A stretch of 27,805 nt of DNA from UBA9653 sp014859835. GTDB taxonomy: Archaea > Thermoplasmatota > Thermoplasmata > UBA10834. Numbering within the stretch: the first letter of the stretch is position 1; each line of letters opens with the position of its first letter. The notes beneath the pieces were generated by a model. That model did no database searches. It had not been told where the DNA came from and saw only the letters and a program-made list of their open reading frames with translations. The DNA lies in the NCBI GenBank assembly GCA_014859835.1, contig JACZKW010000085.1, positions 1-27,805 of the forward strand. Direction: 5' to 3'. The position numbers and the translations under genes were made by a program. Positions 4,867-13,404 of this stretch are shown here, one piece after another.

Positions 4867-7800
4867 TTGAGGGAACTTGTTGAAACCTATTTCAGGGAAA
4901 GAAGTGTAGTCAACCATCACACAGCGTCGTACAACGATTTCCTGCCGACGATAGACCATCCGAACAGCAGGATGCAGACGATCGTGGACAACGTCCGCGC
5001 ATCTCCCGACGAAGCCGACAGGGGGATAATCCGGCTCGACCCAGACCGGACTGAGGGCAAGATCATCGAGATCAGGATCGGTCGCAGAAGGGACGAGAAG
5101 ACCGGGCGCGTTGATCCAAGCGCCAGGCCGACGATATCTGTCGGAAGGCCAGTGATCAAGGAGGCCAATGGTGCCACCCACGACCTCTATCCGATGGAGG
5201 CGAGGTTGAGGAACCTCAATTACTCTGCACCGATTCATCTCGAATTCACGATTGTAGAGGACGGGATCGAACGCGAGCCAGAGAGGGTGCACATCGGTGA
5301 CCTGCCCGTAATGATACAGTCCAAGAAGTGCAACCTGCACAAAGACAACATCGACATGGATCGCGAACCGACCGACGAGGACGTCCGCGAGTTTCATGTG
5401 AAGATGGGCGAAGATTTGTGCGACCCAGGCGGCTATTTCATCATAGGTGGTACCGAGAGGGCGCTGATATCCCTCGAGGACCTCGCGCCGAACAGGGTCA
5501 TGGTCGAGATGAACGAGCGTTACGGCACGAGCCTACACGTTGCGAAGGTATTCTCGCAGAAGGAAGGTTACAGGGCGCTCACTCTGATGGAGAAGAAGAA
5601 GGACGGTATACTGGTCGTATCAGTGCCCGCTGCCTCCGGTCAGATCCCGCTCATAGTCCTCATGAAGTCTCTCGGTATGGAGAGCGATGAGGAGATATAC
5701 AAATCGATAGTGTCTGATCCGCAGATGGCGAACATCGTGTACGCCAACATCGAGGAGTGTCAGAACAAGAAGCTGTATCCTCCGAACGGCATCTACACGA
5801 CCGAGGACGCGATACTGTTCCTCGAGAGGAAGTTCGCGACTGGCCAGGCGAAAGAATACAGGGCGAAGAAGGTCGAGAGCATAATCGATCGGTCTCTGCT
5901 ACCACACCTTGGTGACACCTCGGATGCGAGGATGAAGAAGTCCATATTCCTGGGCCGTGTCGCTAGGGCCATACTCGAACTTGAGCTCGGCAAGCGTAAG
6001 GAGGACGACAAGGACCACTACGCTAACAAGAGGCTGAAGCTCGCAGGCGACCTGATGGAGGACCTCTATAGAGTCGCTTTCACCAACCTGATCAAGGACC
6101 TGAAGTACCAACTGGAGCGAGGGTACACGAGGAAGAAGGGCATGAGGATATCCTCGGCCATAAGACCGGATCTCCTCACCCACAGGTTGCTCCATGCGTT
6201 CGCGACCGGCAACTGGGTCGGCGGAAGGGCTGGCGTCTCTCAATTGCTGGACAGGACGTCCAACATGAGCGCGCTGTCCCACCTGAGGAGGGTAACATCG
6301 CCACTCACCAGGAGCCAGCCTCACTTCGAGGCGAGGGACCTGCACCCCACCCAATGGGGTCGATTGTGTCCGAACGAGACTCCTGAAGGTCAGAATTGCG
6401 GTCTGGTCAAGAACTGCGCTCTCATCATCGATGTGAGTGAGGGGACGGACGACAAGGAGGTCATCTGGCTCCTGCGCGACCTTGGCGTGAAGGAGGTCAG
6501 CGAGCAGCAGACGACCGAGACCCGTGTCTATGTCAACGGTGACCTGATAGGTCTCCACGACAAGCCCAAGGAGCTAGTCGAGGAGATACGCCAGAGGCGC
6601 AGGTCCGGCCTGTTGTCGCACGAGGTCAACATACGCTTCGACAACAACATGAATGAGATCATTATCAACTGCGACGAGGGCAGGCTGAGGAGGCCTCTGC
6701 TCGTCGTCCGCCATGGCAAGACGCTCATGACTCGGAAGCACATCGAGGACATGCGTTCGCATAAGGCGAAGTGGTCCGATCTCATACGCGAGGGAGTCGT
6801 CGAGTGGATCGATGCGGAAGAGGAGGAAGATTCCTATATCGCCGTGTTCGCGCACGAGACACCCCAGAAGTGTGAACACTGCGGCAAGTTCCTGTCCACA
6901 CTCGATGTGGAATGGCGCAACCCAGGAGAAGAGGGCAAGACCGTCCTGGAGTGCAAGTCATGCGGCGGCACGATGCAGATCGAATCGCAACTGAAGGACA
7001 ACCACACTCACATGGAGATCGACCCGATGGTCATCCTGGGAGTGTGTTCAGGCATGGTTCCGTACCCCGAGCACAACTCTAGCCCGAGGGTCACCATGGG
7101 TGCGGGTATGGCCAAGCAGTCGCTGGGCCTGAGTTCGTCCAACTACCGCATAAGACCGGATACCCGGAGTCACGTGATGCACTATCCGCAGCGGCCGTTG
7201 ACGACCACGAAGACGATGGATTTCGTCAACTTCATGCACAGGCCGGCGGGACAGAACTTCGTTGTCGCGATAATGTCGTATCAGGGTTACAACATGGAAG
7301 ATGCAATCGTCATGAACAAGTCCTCCATCGAGAGGGGACTGGGCCGATCGACATTCATGAGGACCTACAGGGCGGAGGAGCGCAGGTATCCAGGAGGTCA
7401 GGAGGACCACTTCGAGATACCGAGCCCGGATGTTAGGGGCGCCAGAGCCGACCTCTCCTACAGCAACTTGGGTGAGGACGGTCTCATCGGTCCTGAGACG
7501 AGGGTCGAGGGCGGTGATGTGCTCATAGGCAAGACGTCACCTCCGAGGTTCTTGGAGGAGGAAGCTGATTTCCTCACACCTCAGAAGAGGAGGGAGACAT
7601 CCGTCACGGTCCGTCCAGGCGAGAGCGGCTGGGTCGACTCTGTCATGCTGACGGAGTCCGAGAACGGGTCGAGGCTCGTCAAGGTCAAGGTCAGGGATCA
7701 GAGGATCCCGGAGCTGGGGGACAAGTTCGCTTCCAGACACGGCCAGAAAGGTGTCGTCGGATTGCTCGTGCACCAGGAGGACATGCCGTTCACTGGTGAC

Positions 7801-8457
7801 GGATTGATTCCAGACTTGATCATCAACCCGCACGCCATCCCATCCCGTATGACCGTCGCCCACGTGCTGGAGATGGTCGGCGGCAAGGTCGGCTCGATGG
7901 AAGGCAGATTCATGGACGGTACCGCGTTCAGCGGCGAGACGGAAGAGGCGATCAGAGACGCACTCGTAAGGGACGGGTTCAAGCATAATGGTAACGAGAT
8001 CATGTATGACGGGGTCACCGGTCGCAAGATAGAGGCGGAGATATTCATCGGCGTGATCTACTACCAGAAGCTGCACCACATGGTATCTGGTAAATTGCAT
8101 GTCAGGAGCAGAGGACCGGTGCAGATACTCACCAGGCAGCCGACCGAGGGTCGCTCGAGACAGGGTGGTCTGAGATTCGGTGAGATGGAAAGGGATTGCC
8201 TGATCGGTCACGGGGCCGCGATGGTCATCAAGGACAGGCTCTTGGATGAATCGGATGGTACGCTGCAATATGTCTGTGGCAACTCGAGCTGCGGGCATAT
8301 CGCGATCCTGGATAGGAGAGGCACGTTGAGGTGCCCGGTCTGTGGCAATAACTCGAAGATATACCAGGTCCAGACATCCTACGCGTTCAAACTGTTGCTC
8401 GACGAGCTTCTGTCGCTTGGTGTCGCCATGCGTCTTCAACTGGAGGATTTGAAATGA
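4867..8457 (+). CDS. rpoB: DNA-directed RNA polymerase subunit B (unsplit)
   Basis: This is the second-largest catalytic subunit, 1196 residues in one chain, not split into B' and B'' as in many methanogens and haloarchaea. It begins MRELVETYFRERSVVNHHTASYNDF from a TTG codon with a GGGGGTGA ribosome site five bases upstream. Conserved blocks include GGYFIIGGTERALISLEDLAPN near 195, the LHPTQWGRLCPNETPEGQNCGLVKN block near 500, YQGYNMEDAIVMNKSS near 810, and LGDKFASRHGQKGVVG near 955. A C-terminal zinc site spans CGNSSCGH and CPVC (about 1137-1157). Unusually, a second four-cysteine site (C669, C672, C696, C699) is inserted between the DAEEEE and THMEIDP blocks. The gene overlaps rpoA1 by four bases, which implies translational coupling. 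Confidence 0.98.
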   Translation: MRELVETYFRERSVVNHHTASYNDFLPTIDHPNSRMQTIVDNVRASPDEADRGIIRLDPDRTEGKIIEIRIGRRRDEKTGRVDPSARPTISVGRPVIKEANGATHDLYPMEARLRNLNYSAPIHLEFTIVEDGIEREPERVHIGDLPVMIQSKKCNLHKDNIDMDREPTDEDVREFHVKMGEDLCDPGGYFIIGGTERALISLEDLAPNRVMVEMNERYGTSLHVAKVFSQKEGYRALTLMEKKKDGILVVSVPAASGQIPLIVLMKSLGMESDEEIYKSIVSDPQMANIVYANIEECQNKKLYPPNGIYTTEDAILFLERKFATGQAKEYRAKKVESIIDRSLLPHLGDTSDARMKKSIFLGRVARAILELELGKRKEDDKDHYANKRLKLAGDLMEDLYRVAFTNLIKDLKYQLERGYTRKKGMRISSAIRPDLLTHRLLHAFATGNWVGGRAGVSQLLDRTSNMSALSHLRRVTSPLTRSQPHFEARDLHPTQWGRLCPNETPEGQNCGLVKNCALIIDVSEGTDDKEVIWLLRDLGVKEVSEQQTTETRVYVNGDLIGLHDKPKELVEEIRQRRRSGLLSHEVNIRFDNNMNEIIINCDEGRLRRPLLVVRHGKTLMTRKHIEDMRSHKAKWSDLIREGVVEWIDAEEEEDSYIAVFAHETPQKCEHCGKFLSTLDVEWRNPGEEGKTVLECKSCGGTMQIESQLKDNHTHMEIDPMVILGVCSGMVPYPEHNSSPRVTMGAGMAKQSLGLSSSNYRIRPDTRSHVMHYPQRPLTTTKTMDFVNFMHRPAGQNFVVAIMSYQGYNMEDAIVMNKSSIERGLGRSTFMRTYRAEERRYPGGQEDHFEIPSPDVRGARADLSYSNLGEDGLIGPETRVEGGDVLIGKTSPPRFLEEEADFLTPQKRRETSVTVRPGESGWVDSVMLTESENGSRLVKVKVRDQRIPELGDKFASRHGQKGVVGLLVHQEDMPFTGDGLIPDLIINPHAIPSRMTVAHVLEMVGGKVGSMEGRFMDGTAFSGETEEAIRDALVRDGFKHNGNEIMYDGVTGRKIEAEIFIGVIYYQKLHHMVSGKLHVRSRGPVQILTRQPTEGRSRQGGLRFGEMERDCLIGHGAAMVIKDRLLDESDGTLQYVCGNSSCGHIAILDRRGTLRCPVCGNNSKIYQVQTSYAFKLLLDELLSLGVAMRLQLEDLK

Positions 8458-11243
8458 TGGTCACGGGAGTCACCAAGAGGATATCAGCCATCAAGTTCGC
8501 GCATCTGTCGCCTGACGAGATCAGGAAGATGAGTGCGACCAAGATCATAACCGCAGACACATACGACGACGACGGATTCCCGATCGACATGGGTCTGATG
8601 GACCCTCACCTGGGAGTCATCGAGCCCGGGCTGCGATGCAAGACCTGCGGCAAGAAGGTAGACGAGTGTCCAGGTCACTTCGGGCACATCGACCTCGCGA
8701 TGCCGGTGATACACGTCGGATACGTCAAGGACATCAAGAAGCTGCTCCAATCCACGTGCCGCTCATGCGGTCGTCTGTTGCTCACGGGAGAGCAGGCCGC
8801 CGAGTACAGGAAACAGCGCGACAGGATGGAGGAGCTCGGCGCAGACATGCTCGACGCGTCCATGGTATCCAAGGACGCAGCGAAGGACGCATCGTCCAGG
8901 ACTTCTTGTCCGCACTGCGCGACCGTCCAACTGAAGATCACTTTGGACAAGCCTACCACCTTCAGGGAGGAGGGGCACAAGCTCACCCCCAAGGAAATAC
9001 GGGAGAGGCTGGAGAGGGTCCCGGACGAGGACCTGATATCGCTCGGCATGGACCCGAGCGTGTCCCGTCCCGAATGGATGATCCTTACCGCATTGCCGGT
9101 CCCGCCAGTCACGGTGAGGCCTTCGATCACGCTCGAATCCGGTGACCGCTCGGAGGACGATGTCACTCACAAGCTGGTCGATGTCCTCAGGATCAACCAG
9201 AGGTTGAGGGAGAACAGAGATGCAGGGGCACCACAGCTCATCGTCGAGGACTTGTGGGAACTCTTGCAGTATCATATCACCACCTACTTCGATAACCAGA
9301 CATCGGGCATCCCGCCTGCCAGGCACAGGTCCGGGAGGCCGTTGAAGACCCTCGTCCAGAGGTTGAAGGGCAAGGAAGGACGGTTCAGGTCGAACCTGTC
9401 TGGTAAGCGTGTCAACTTCTCCGCGAGGACAGTCATCTCCCCGGATCCGATGCTCTCGGTCAACGAGGTCGGAGTGCCCATCGCGGCTGCCAGGGAACTC
9501 ACGGTCCCGATTCGGGTGACCGATAGGAACCTAGCGATAGGGAAGGAGATGTGCTCGCGAGGTCCAGCGCCACCAGGCGAAGACTATAGGCCAGGGGTGA
9601 ACTACGTCATCAGGACCGATGGCCGCAGGATAAAGGTCACGGACAAGAATGCGGAGACGATCGCTGAGGGCATCGAGCCCGGCTACATGATCGAGAGGCA
9701 TCTCATGGACGGTGATATAGTGCTGTTCAACAGACAGCCGTCACTGCACAGGATGTCCATCATGGCCCACGAGGTGCGCGTGATGCCGCACAAGACATTC
9801 AGGTTCAACCTATGCGTCTGTCCGCCTTACAACGCAGACTTCGATGGCGATGAGATGAACCTGCACGTGCTGCAGAGCGAGGAGGCCAGGGCCGAGGCGA
9901 AGGTACTGATGAGGGTCCAGGAACACATCCTGTCCCCGAGGTTCGGCGGACCGGTCATCGGTGGCATCCACGACCACATAACCGGCGCGTTCCTTCTCAC
10001 GCACAGAGATTCGAAGTTCTCCAGGGAGGAGACGCTGAAGATACTGGAGAAGGTCAACATACCTGATGTTCCGGAATCGGATGTCGAAGTGGACGGCAAG
10101 CCCTACTGGTCTGGCAAGCGACTGTTCAGCATGATCCTGCCGAAGAATCTGCACATGACATTCAAATCATCGATATGCTCGAGGTGCGATCCCTGCAAGA
10201 AGGAGGAGTGCGAGTTCGACTCCTTCGTCGTCGTGCGTGACGGAAAGCTGATCACGGGCACAATCGACGAGAAGGCCATTGGCGCGTTCAAGGGACGGAT
10301 CCTCGACAAGCTCTCGAGGGACTACGGTCCTGACGGCGCACGCGCTTTCATAGACGCGAGCACGAAGATGGCCATCGGGGCCATCATGGTGCGCGGCTTC
10401 ACGACCGGCATCGAGGATGAGGACATACCGGACCAGGCGAAACGCGAGATAGACGACGCGATGGTCGAGGCGAGGATGAAGGTCGAAGAGCACATTTCCG
10501 CATACAGGCGCGGGGAGCTCGAACAGATGCCTGGCCGATCGATCGAGGAGACCCTCGAGGTCGAGATCATGAAGGTCCTGGGCAAGGCGAGAGACACGGC
10601 CGGTCAGATCGCGGGCCGACACCTCGGTATGGAGAACTCGGCTGTCATAATGGCACGTTGCGGTGCGAGAGGGTCGATGTTGAACCTGTCACAGATGGCT
10701 GGCGCCATCGGTCAGCAGGCGGTCAGAGGAGAGCGTCTGTCCAGGGGTTACTGGAACAGAACGCTCCCGCACTTCGAGGCGGGTGACCTGGGTTCAGAGG
10801 CGAGGGGTTTCGTCGAGAACTCCTACAAGAGTGGCCTCTCACCGACGGAGTACTTCTTCCACTCGATGGGTGGCAGGGAAGGCCTGGTCGATACCGCGGT
10901 CAGGACATCCAGGTCCGGCTACATGCAGAGGAGGCTCGTGAACGCGCTGGAGGATCTGAAGGTCATGCAAGACGGATCCGTCAGGAACACTGCGGGCACG
11001 ATCATACAGTTCATGTACGGAGAGGACGGCACCGACCCGACGAGGAGCGTCCAGGGCGACGCGGTGGATGTCGACGACGTCATACTGTGCGTGCTCGGGA
11101 GCAAGGGCGAAAACATAGCCAAGGTGCAGGAGAAGGGAGTCGTGAGCTACGGTATCCAGGATAGGGACCTGCTCGAGACCCCCGAGGATCCTGAGAGCGA
11201 GGAAGAATCCGACTTCGACATGAGCGGCGGAGAGGAGGGATGA
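8454..11243 (+). CDS. rpoA1: DNA-directed RNA polymerase subunit A' (A1)
   Basis: This is the N-terminal two-thirds of the largest polymerase subunit, 929 residues. The catalytic loop NADFDGDEMNLH is present, with Mg-binding aspartates 462, 464 and 466. The N-terminal zinc site reads CKTCGKKVDECPGHFGH (C62, C65, C72, H75), followed by CRSCGRLL. A further cysteine group, CSRCDPCKKEEC, lies near 575. The bridge helix region reads GGREGLVDTAVRTSRSGYMQRR. The ATG at 8454 overlaps the rpoB stop (ATGA) and has GGAGG seven bases upstream. The C terminus is a short acidic tail (EDPESEEESDFDMSGGEEG). No intein interrupts the catalytic site. The split from A'' falls at the usual archaeal position. Confidence 0.98.
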   Translation: MMVTGVTKRISAIKFAHLSPDEIRKMSATKIITADTYDDDGFPIDMGLMDPHLGVIEPGLRCKTCGKKVDECPGHFGHIDLAMPVIHVGYVKDIKKLLQSTCRSCGRLLLTGEQAAEYRKQRDRMEELGADMLDASMVSKDAAKDASSRTSCPHCATVQLKITLDKPTTFREEGHKLTPKEIRERLERVPDEDLISLGMDPSVSRPEWMILTALPVPPVTVRPSITLESGDRSEDDVTHKLVDVLRINQRLRENRDAGAPQLIVEDLWELLQYHITTYFDNQTSGIPPARHRSGRPLKTLVQRLKGKEGRFRSNLSGKRVNFSARTVISPDPMLSVNEVGVPIAAARELTVPIRVTDRNLAIGKEMCSRGPAPPGEDYRPGVNYVIRTDGRRIKVTDKNAETIAEGIEPGYMIERHLMDGDIVLFNRQPSLHRMSIMAHEVRVMPHKTFRFNLCVCPPYNADFDGDEMNLHVLQSEEARAEAKVLMRVQEHILSPRFGGPVIGGIHDHITGAFLLTHRDSKFSREETLKILEKVNIPDVPESDVEVDGKPYWSGKRLFSMILPKNLHMTFKSSICSRCDPCKKEECEFDSFVVVRDGKLITGTIDEKAIGAFKGRILDKLSRDYGPDGARAFIDASTKMAIGAIMVRGFTTGIEDEDIPDQAKREIDDAMVEARMKVEEHISAYRRGELEQMPGRSIEETLEVEIMKVLGKARDTAGQIAGRHLGMENSAVIMARCGARGSMLNLSQMAGAIGQQAVRGERLSRGYWNRTLPHFEAGDLGSEARGFVENSYKSGLSPTEYFFHSMGGREGLVDTAVRTSRSGYMQRRLVNALEDLKVMQDGSVRNTAGTIIQFMYGEDGTDPTRSVQGDAVDVDDVILCVLGSKGENIAKVQEKGVVSYGIQDRDLLETPEDPESEEESDFDMSGGEEG

Positions 11244-11245
11244 TA

Positions 11246-12685
11246 ATGGCCACCAAGAATGCACTCGAGGTGTTCAAGAGCCGTGGCTTGGACGAGAAGA
11301 CCTCGGAGAAGCTCATCGAGAATGGTTACACTTACACGAAGGTCGCCCGAGCGAACGAGAAGAAGCTGAGGGAGATCGAGAAGCTCATAGGCGAGAAGAA
11401 GCTGAAGCAGATATTGTCCGTAGTGCGATCGAAGGATAGGGGACCGAAGAAGAAGAAGGAGAAGCCCCTCAAGGCGATCACTCTGACGAAGATGGAGCTG
11501 CCAGTTAAAGTCGAGAAGCCCTCGAATTTCGAGGACAAGCTTACCAAGATGCTCGAGGGCATGAACAAGAAGCTGCCATGGTCGGTCATGCACGAGATCG
11601 CCATGAGGCTGGACGGCGCGAACATCTCGGACAAGATGTTGAAGAAGATCCTGGAGACGACCCATGAACGGTGCCAGGTGCACGCCGTCGATCCGGGCGA
11701 GAGCGTGGGCATACTCGCCGCGCAGAGCATAGGTGAGCCTGGTACGCAGATGACGATGAGAACCTTCCACTACGCGGGAGTCGCTGAGATGAACGTCACA
11801 CTCGGTCTGCCCAGGCTGATCGAGATCGTGGACGCGAGGCGCGTCCCGAGCACACCTATCATGGAGATACACCTCGAGGTGTCCTCGGAGGACGACCTGG
11901 AGAAGGTGCGCGCGATCGCATCGAACATCGAGCTGACGAACCTGATCGATATCGCGGACATCGAGACGGACATCAACACGATGGAGGTGCTCGTCAAGCT
12001 CGACAAGCGCAAGATGGAGCGGAAGAACATCACTCCGGAGGAGGTCCTTAGGAAGCTCAACAAGGCCAAGGGACTCAAAGGCCTCGCGGAGATGCGCGAA
12101 TCGATGATAGTCATCAAGTGTGACGAACCTTCGTACAAGAAACTGCAGAAGATATCCGAAGATGCCAAGAGCAGTCAGATCAAGGGTATCGACGGTATCA
12201 ACCGGGCGGTCATACGGAAGCTCGGTGGCAGATATGTCGTATATACAGAAGGATCGAACCTCGAGAAGGTCCTGATGATAGATCACGTGGATAAGACCAA
12301 GACCACGACCAACAGCATCCTCGAGATATACGAGGTTCTGGGCGTGGAGGCCGCGAGGAACTCGATCATAAACGAGGCCTCGAAGACGCTTGAGGAGCAG
12401 GGTCTCACAGTCGACATCAGACACATCATGCTCGTAGCCGATCTGATGACCAACGACGGCGATGTGAAGGCGATCGGCAGGCACGGCATATCCGGCCGCA
12501 AGTCTAGCGTGCTAGCGAGGGCCGCGTTCGAGATCACTTCGACACATCTGTTGAGAGCAGCTATCATAGGTGAAGTCGACCCGCTGGAGGGCGTTGTAGA
12601 AAACATTATAGTGGGCCAGCCAGTTACTGTGGGTACTGGCGCGGTCAACCTGGTCTGGGCCCCACCGAAGAAGGACGGTGAATAA
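11246..12685 (+). CDS. rpoA2: DNA-directed RNA polymerase subunit A'' (A2) with N-terminal extension
   Basis: This is the C-terminal third of the largest polymerase subunit, including the trigger loop and clamp base. The core begins near residue 105 (MLEGMNKKLPWSVMHEIAMRL) and contains ESVGILAAQSIGEPGTQMTM and LGLPRLIEIVDARRVPSTP, both diagnostic. At 479 residues it exceeds the roughly 390 usual in archaea. The extra N terminus has a helical stretch resembling a helix-hairpin-helix (LEVFKSRGLDEKTSEKLIE), then a lysine-rich linker (GPKKKKEKPLK). GGAGG (11234-11238) is seven bases from the ATG at 11246 but one base from the ATG at 11240, so I prefer 11246; the earlier ATG would overlap the rpoA1 stop and add two residues. 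Confidence 0.96.
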   Translation: MATKNALEVFKSRGLDEKTSEKLIENGYTYTKVARANEKKLREIEKLIGEKKLKQILSVVRSKDRGPKKKKEKPLKAITLTKMELPVKVEKPSNFEDKLTKMLEGMNKKLPWSVMHEIAMRLDGANISDKMLKKILETTHERCQVHAVDPGESVGILAAQSIGEPGTQMTMRTFHYAGVAEMNVTLGLPRLIEIVDARRVPSTPIMEIHLEVSSEDDLEKVRAIASNIELTNLIDIADIETDINTMEVLVKLDKRKMERKNITPEEVLRKLNKAKGLKGLAEMRESMIVIKCDEPSYKKLQKISEDAKSSQIKGIDGINRAVIRKLGGRYVVYTEGSNLEKVLMIDHVDKTKTTTNSILEIYEVLGVEAARNSIINEASKTLEEQGLTVDIRHIMLVADLMTNDGDVKAIGRHGISGRKSSVLARAAFEITSTHLLRAAIIGEVDPLEGVVENIIVGQPVTVGTGAVNLVWAPPKKDGE

Positions 12686-12687
12686 AC

Positions 12688-12966
12688 ATGATAGATATCG
12701 CGAGAGCTCTGAAGACAGCGGCTGCATCGGGAGACGTCAAGTTCGGCCTTGCAGAGACTAAGAAATCACTGAAGAACGGCGAAGCGAAGATGGTCGTCGT
12801 GGCAAGCAACTGTCCTGAGAAAGATGAGTTGCAGGCGACCTCGAACGTCAAGGTGATCGCATTCCCTGGATCGAACCTCGAACTTGGTTCGGCATGCGGG
12901 AAGCCCTATCCGATCTCCGCGCTCGCTGTAATCAGTCCTGGAGAGTCGAACATACTATCCGCCTGA
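12688..12966 (+). CDS. rpl30e: Ribosomal protein L30e
   Basis: This large-subunit ribosomal protein of the L7Ae/L30e RNA-binding fold has 92 residues, close to the usual length of about 100. Features include GDVKFGLAETKKSLKNGEAKMVVVASNCP and a C-terminal half with the ELGSACGKPYPISALAVISPG segment typical of L30e. The start ATG follows the rpoA2 stop by two bases and has GGTGA about six bases upstream, within the rpoA2 end. It sits between rpoA2 and nusA, its customary archaeal location. Confidence 0.95.
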   Translation: MIDIARALKTAAASGDVKFGLAETKKSLKNGEAKMVVVASNCPEKDELQATSNVKVIAFPGSNLELGSACGKPYPISALAVISPGESNILSA

Positions 12967-12978
12967 AGAGTTGGTCCA

Positions 12979-13404
12979 ATGGGAGACATCACCTTTACGG
13001 AGGACACCCTCCGGTACATTTCTCTTTTCGAGAAGATAACTGGCACTCAGGTCAAGGACTGTATGGAGACTGAGGAGAAGCTCGTCTTCGTGGTCGAGAA
13101 AGGCCAGGGGTCAAGGGCCGTGGGCAAGAAGGGCGAGAATGTCATCCGCCTGAAGAACCTCACGAGCAAGAACATACATGTGATCGAGTACTCGGAAGAT
13201 CCAGAGACCTTCGTGAGGAACGTGTTCCACACGTACAGCGTGCAATCCGTCGCGCTCGAGAACCGCGGGAACATAGTGCACGCAACGGTCACCGTCGACC
13301 CCACGGTCAAGGGGAAGGCGATAGGCAAGAACGGCCGTAACCTGAGGATCGCCAGGGAGATAGTCAGCAGGCATCATAACATACAGAGCATCAGCGTCGC
13401 TTGA
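12979..13404 (+). CDS. nusA: Archaeal NusA-like transcription factor (two KH domains)
   Basis: This 141-residue protein corresponds to the two KH domains of bacterial NusA without the N-terminal polymerase-binding and S1 domains, which is the normal archaeal form. The KH GXXG loops are visible as AVGKKGENVIRL and AIGKNGRNLRIAREI. It probably binds RNA during elongation or termination, and its operon position with the polymerase supports that. The start is the ATG at 12979, 12 bases after L30e, with only a weak ribosome site. The last 14 bases overlap the 3' end of the convergent radical SAM gene. In many archaea S12, S7 and EF-2 genes follow; they are absent here. Confidence 0.94.
   Translation: MGDITFTEDTLRYISLFEKITGTQVKDCMETEEKLVFVVEKGQGSRAVGKKGENVIRLKNLTSKNIHVIEYSEDPETFVRNVFHTYSVQSVALENRGNIVHATVTVDPTVKGKAIGKNGRNLRIAREIVSRHHNIQSISVA

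Noticed and set aside
7537..8439. A 300-codon minus-strand open frame across the end of rpoB
   Set aside because: It is antisense to conserved RpoB motifs, has shadow-like composition and no ribosome site or promoter context.
11147..12484. A 445-codon open frame on the minus strand across rpoA2
   Set aside because: It lies wholly antisense to the strongly conserved rpoA2, its translation is rich in Leu, Arg, His and Asp with no recognisable motif, and it is the expected mirror of GC-rich codon bias.
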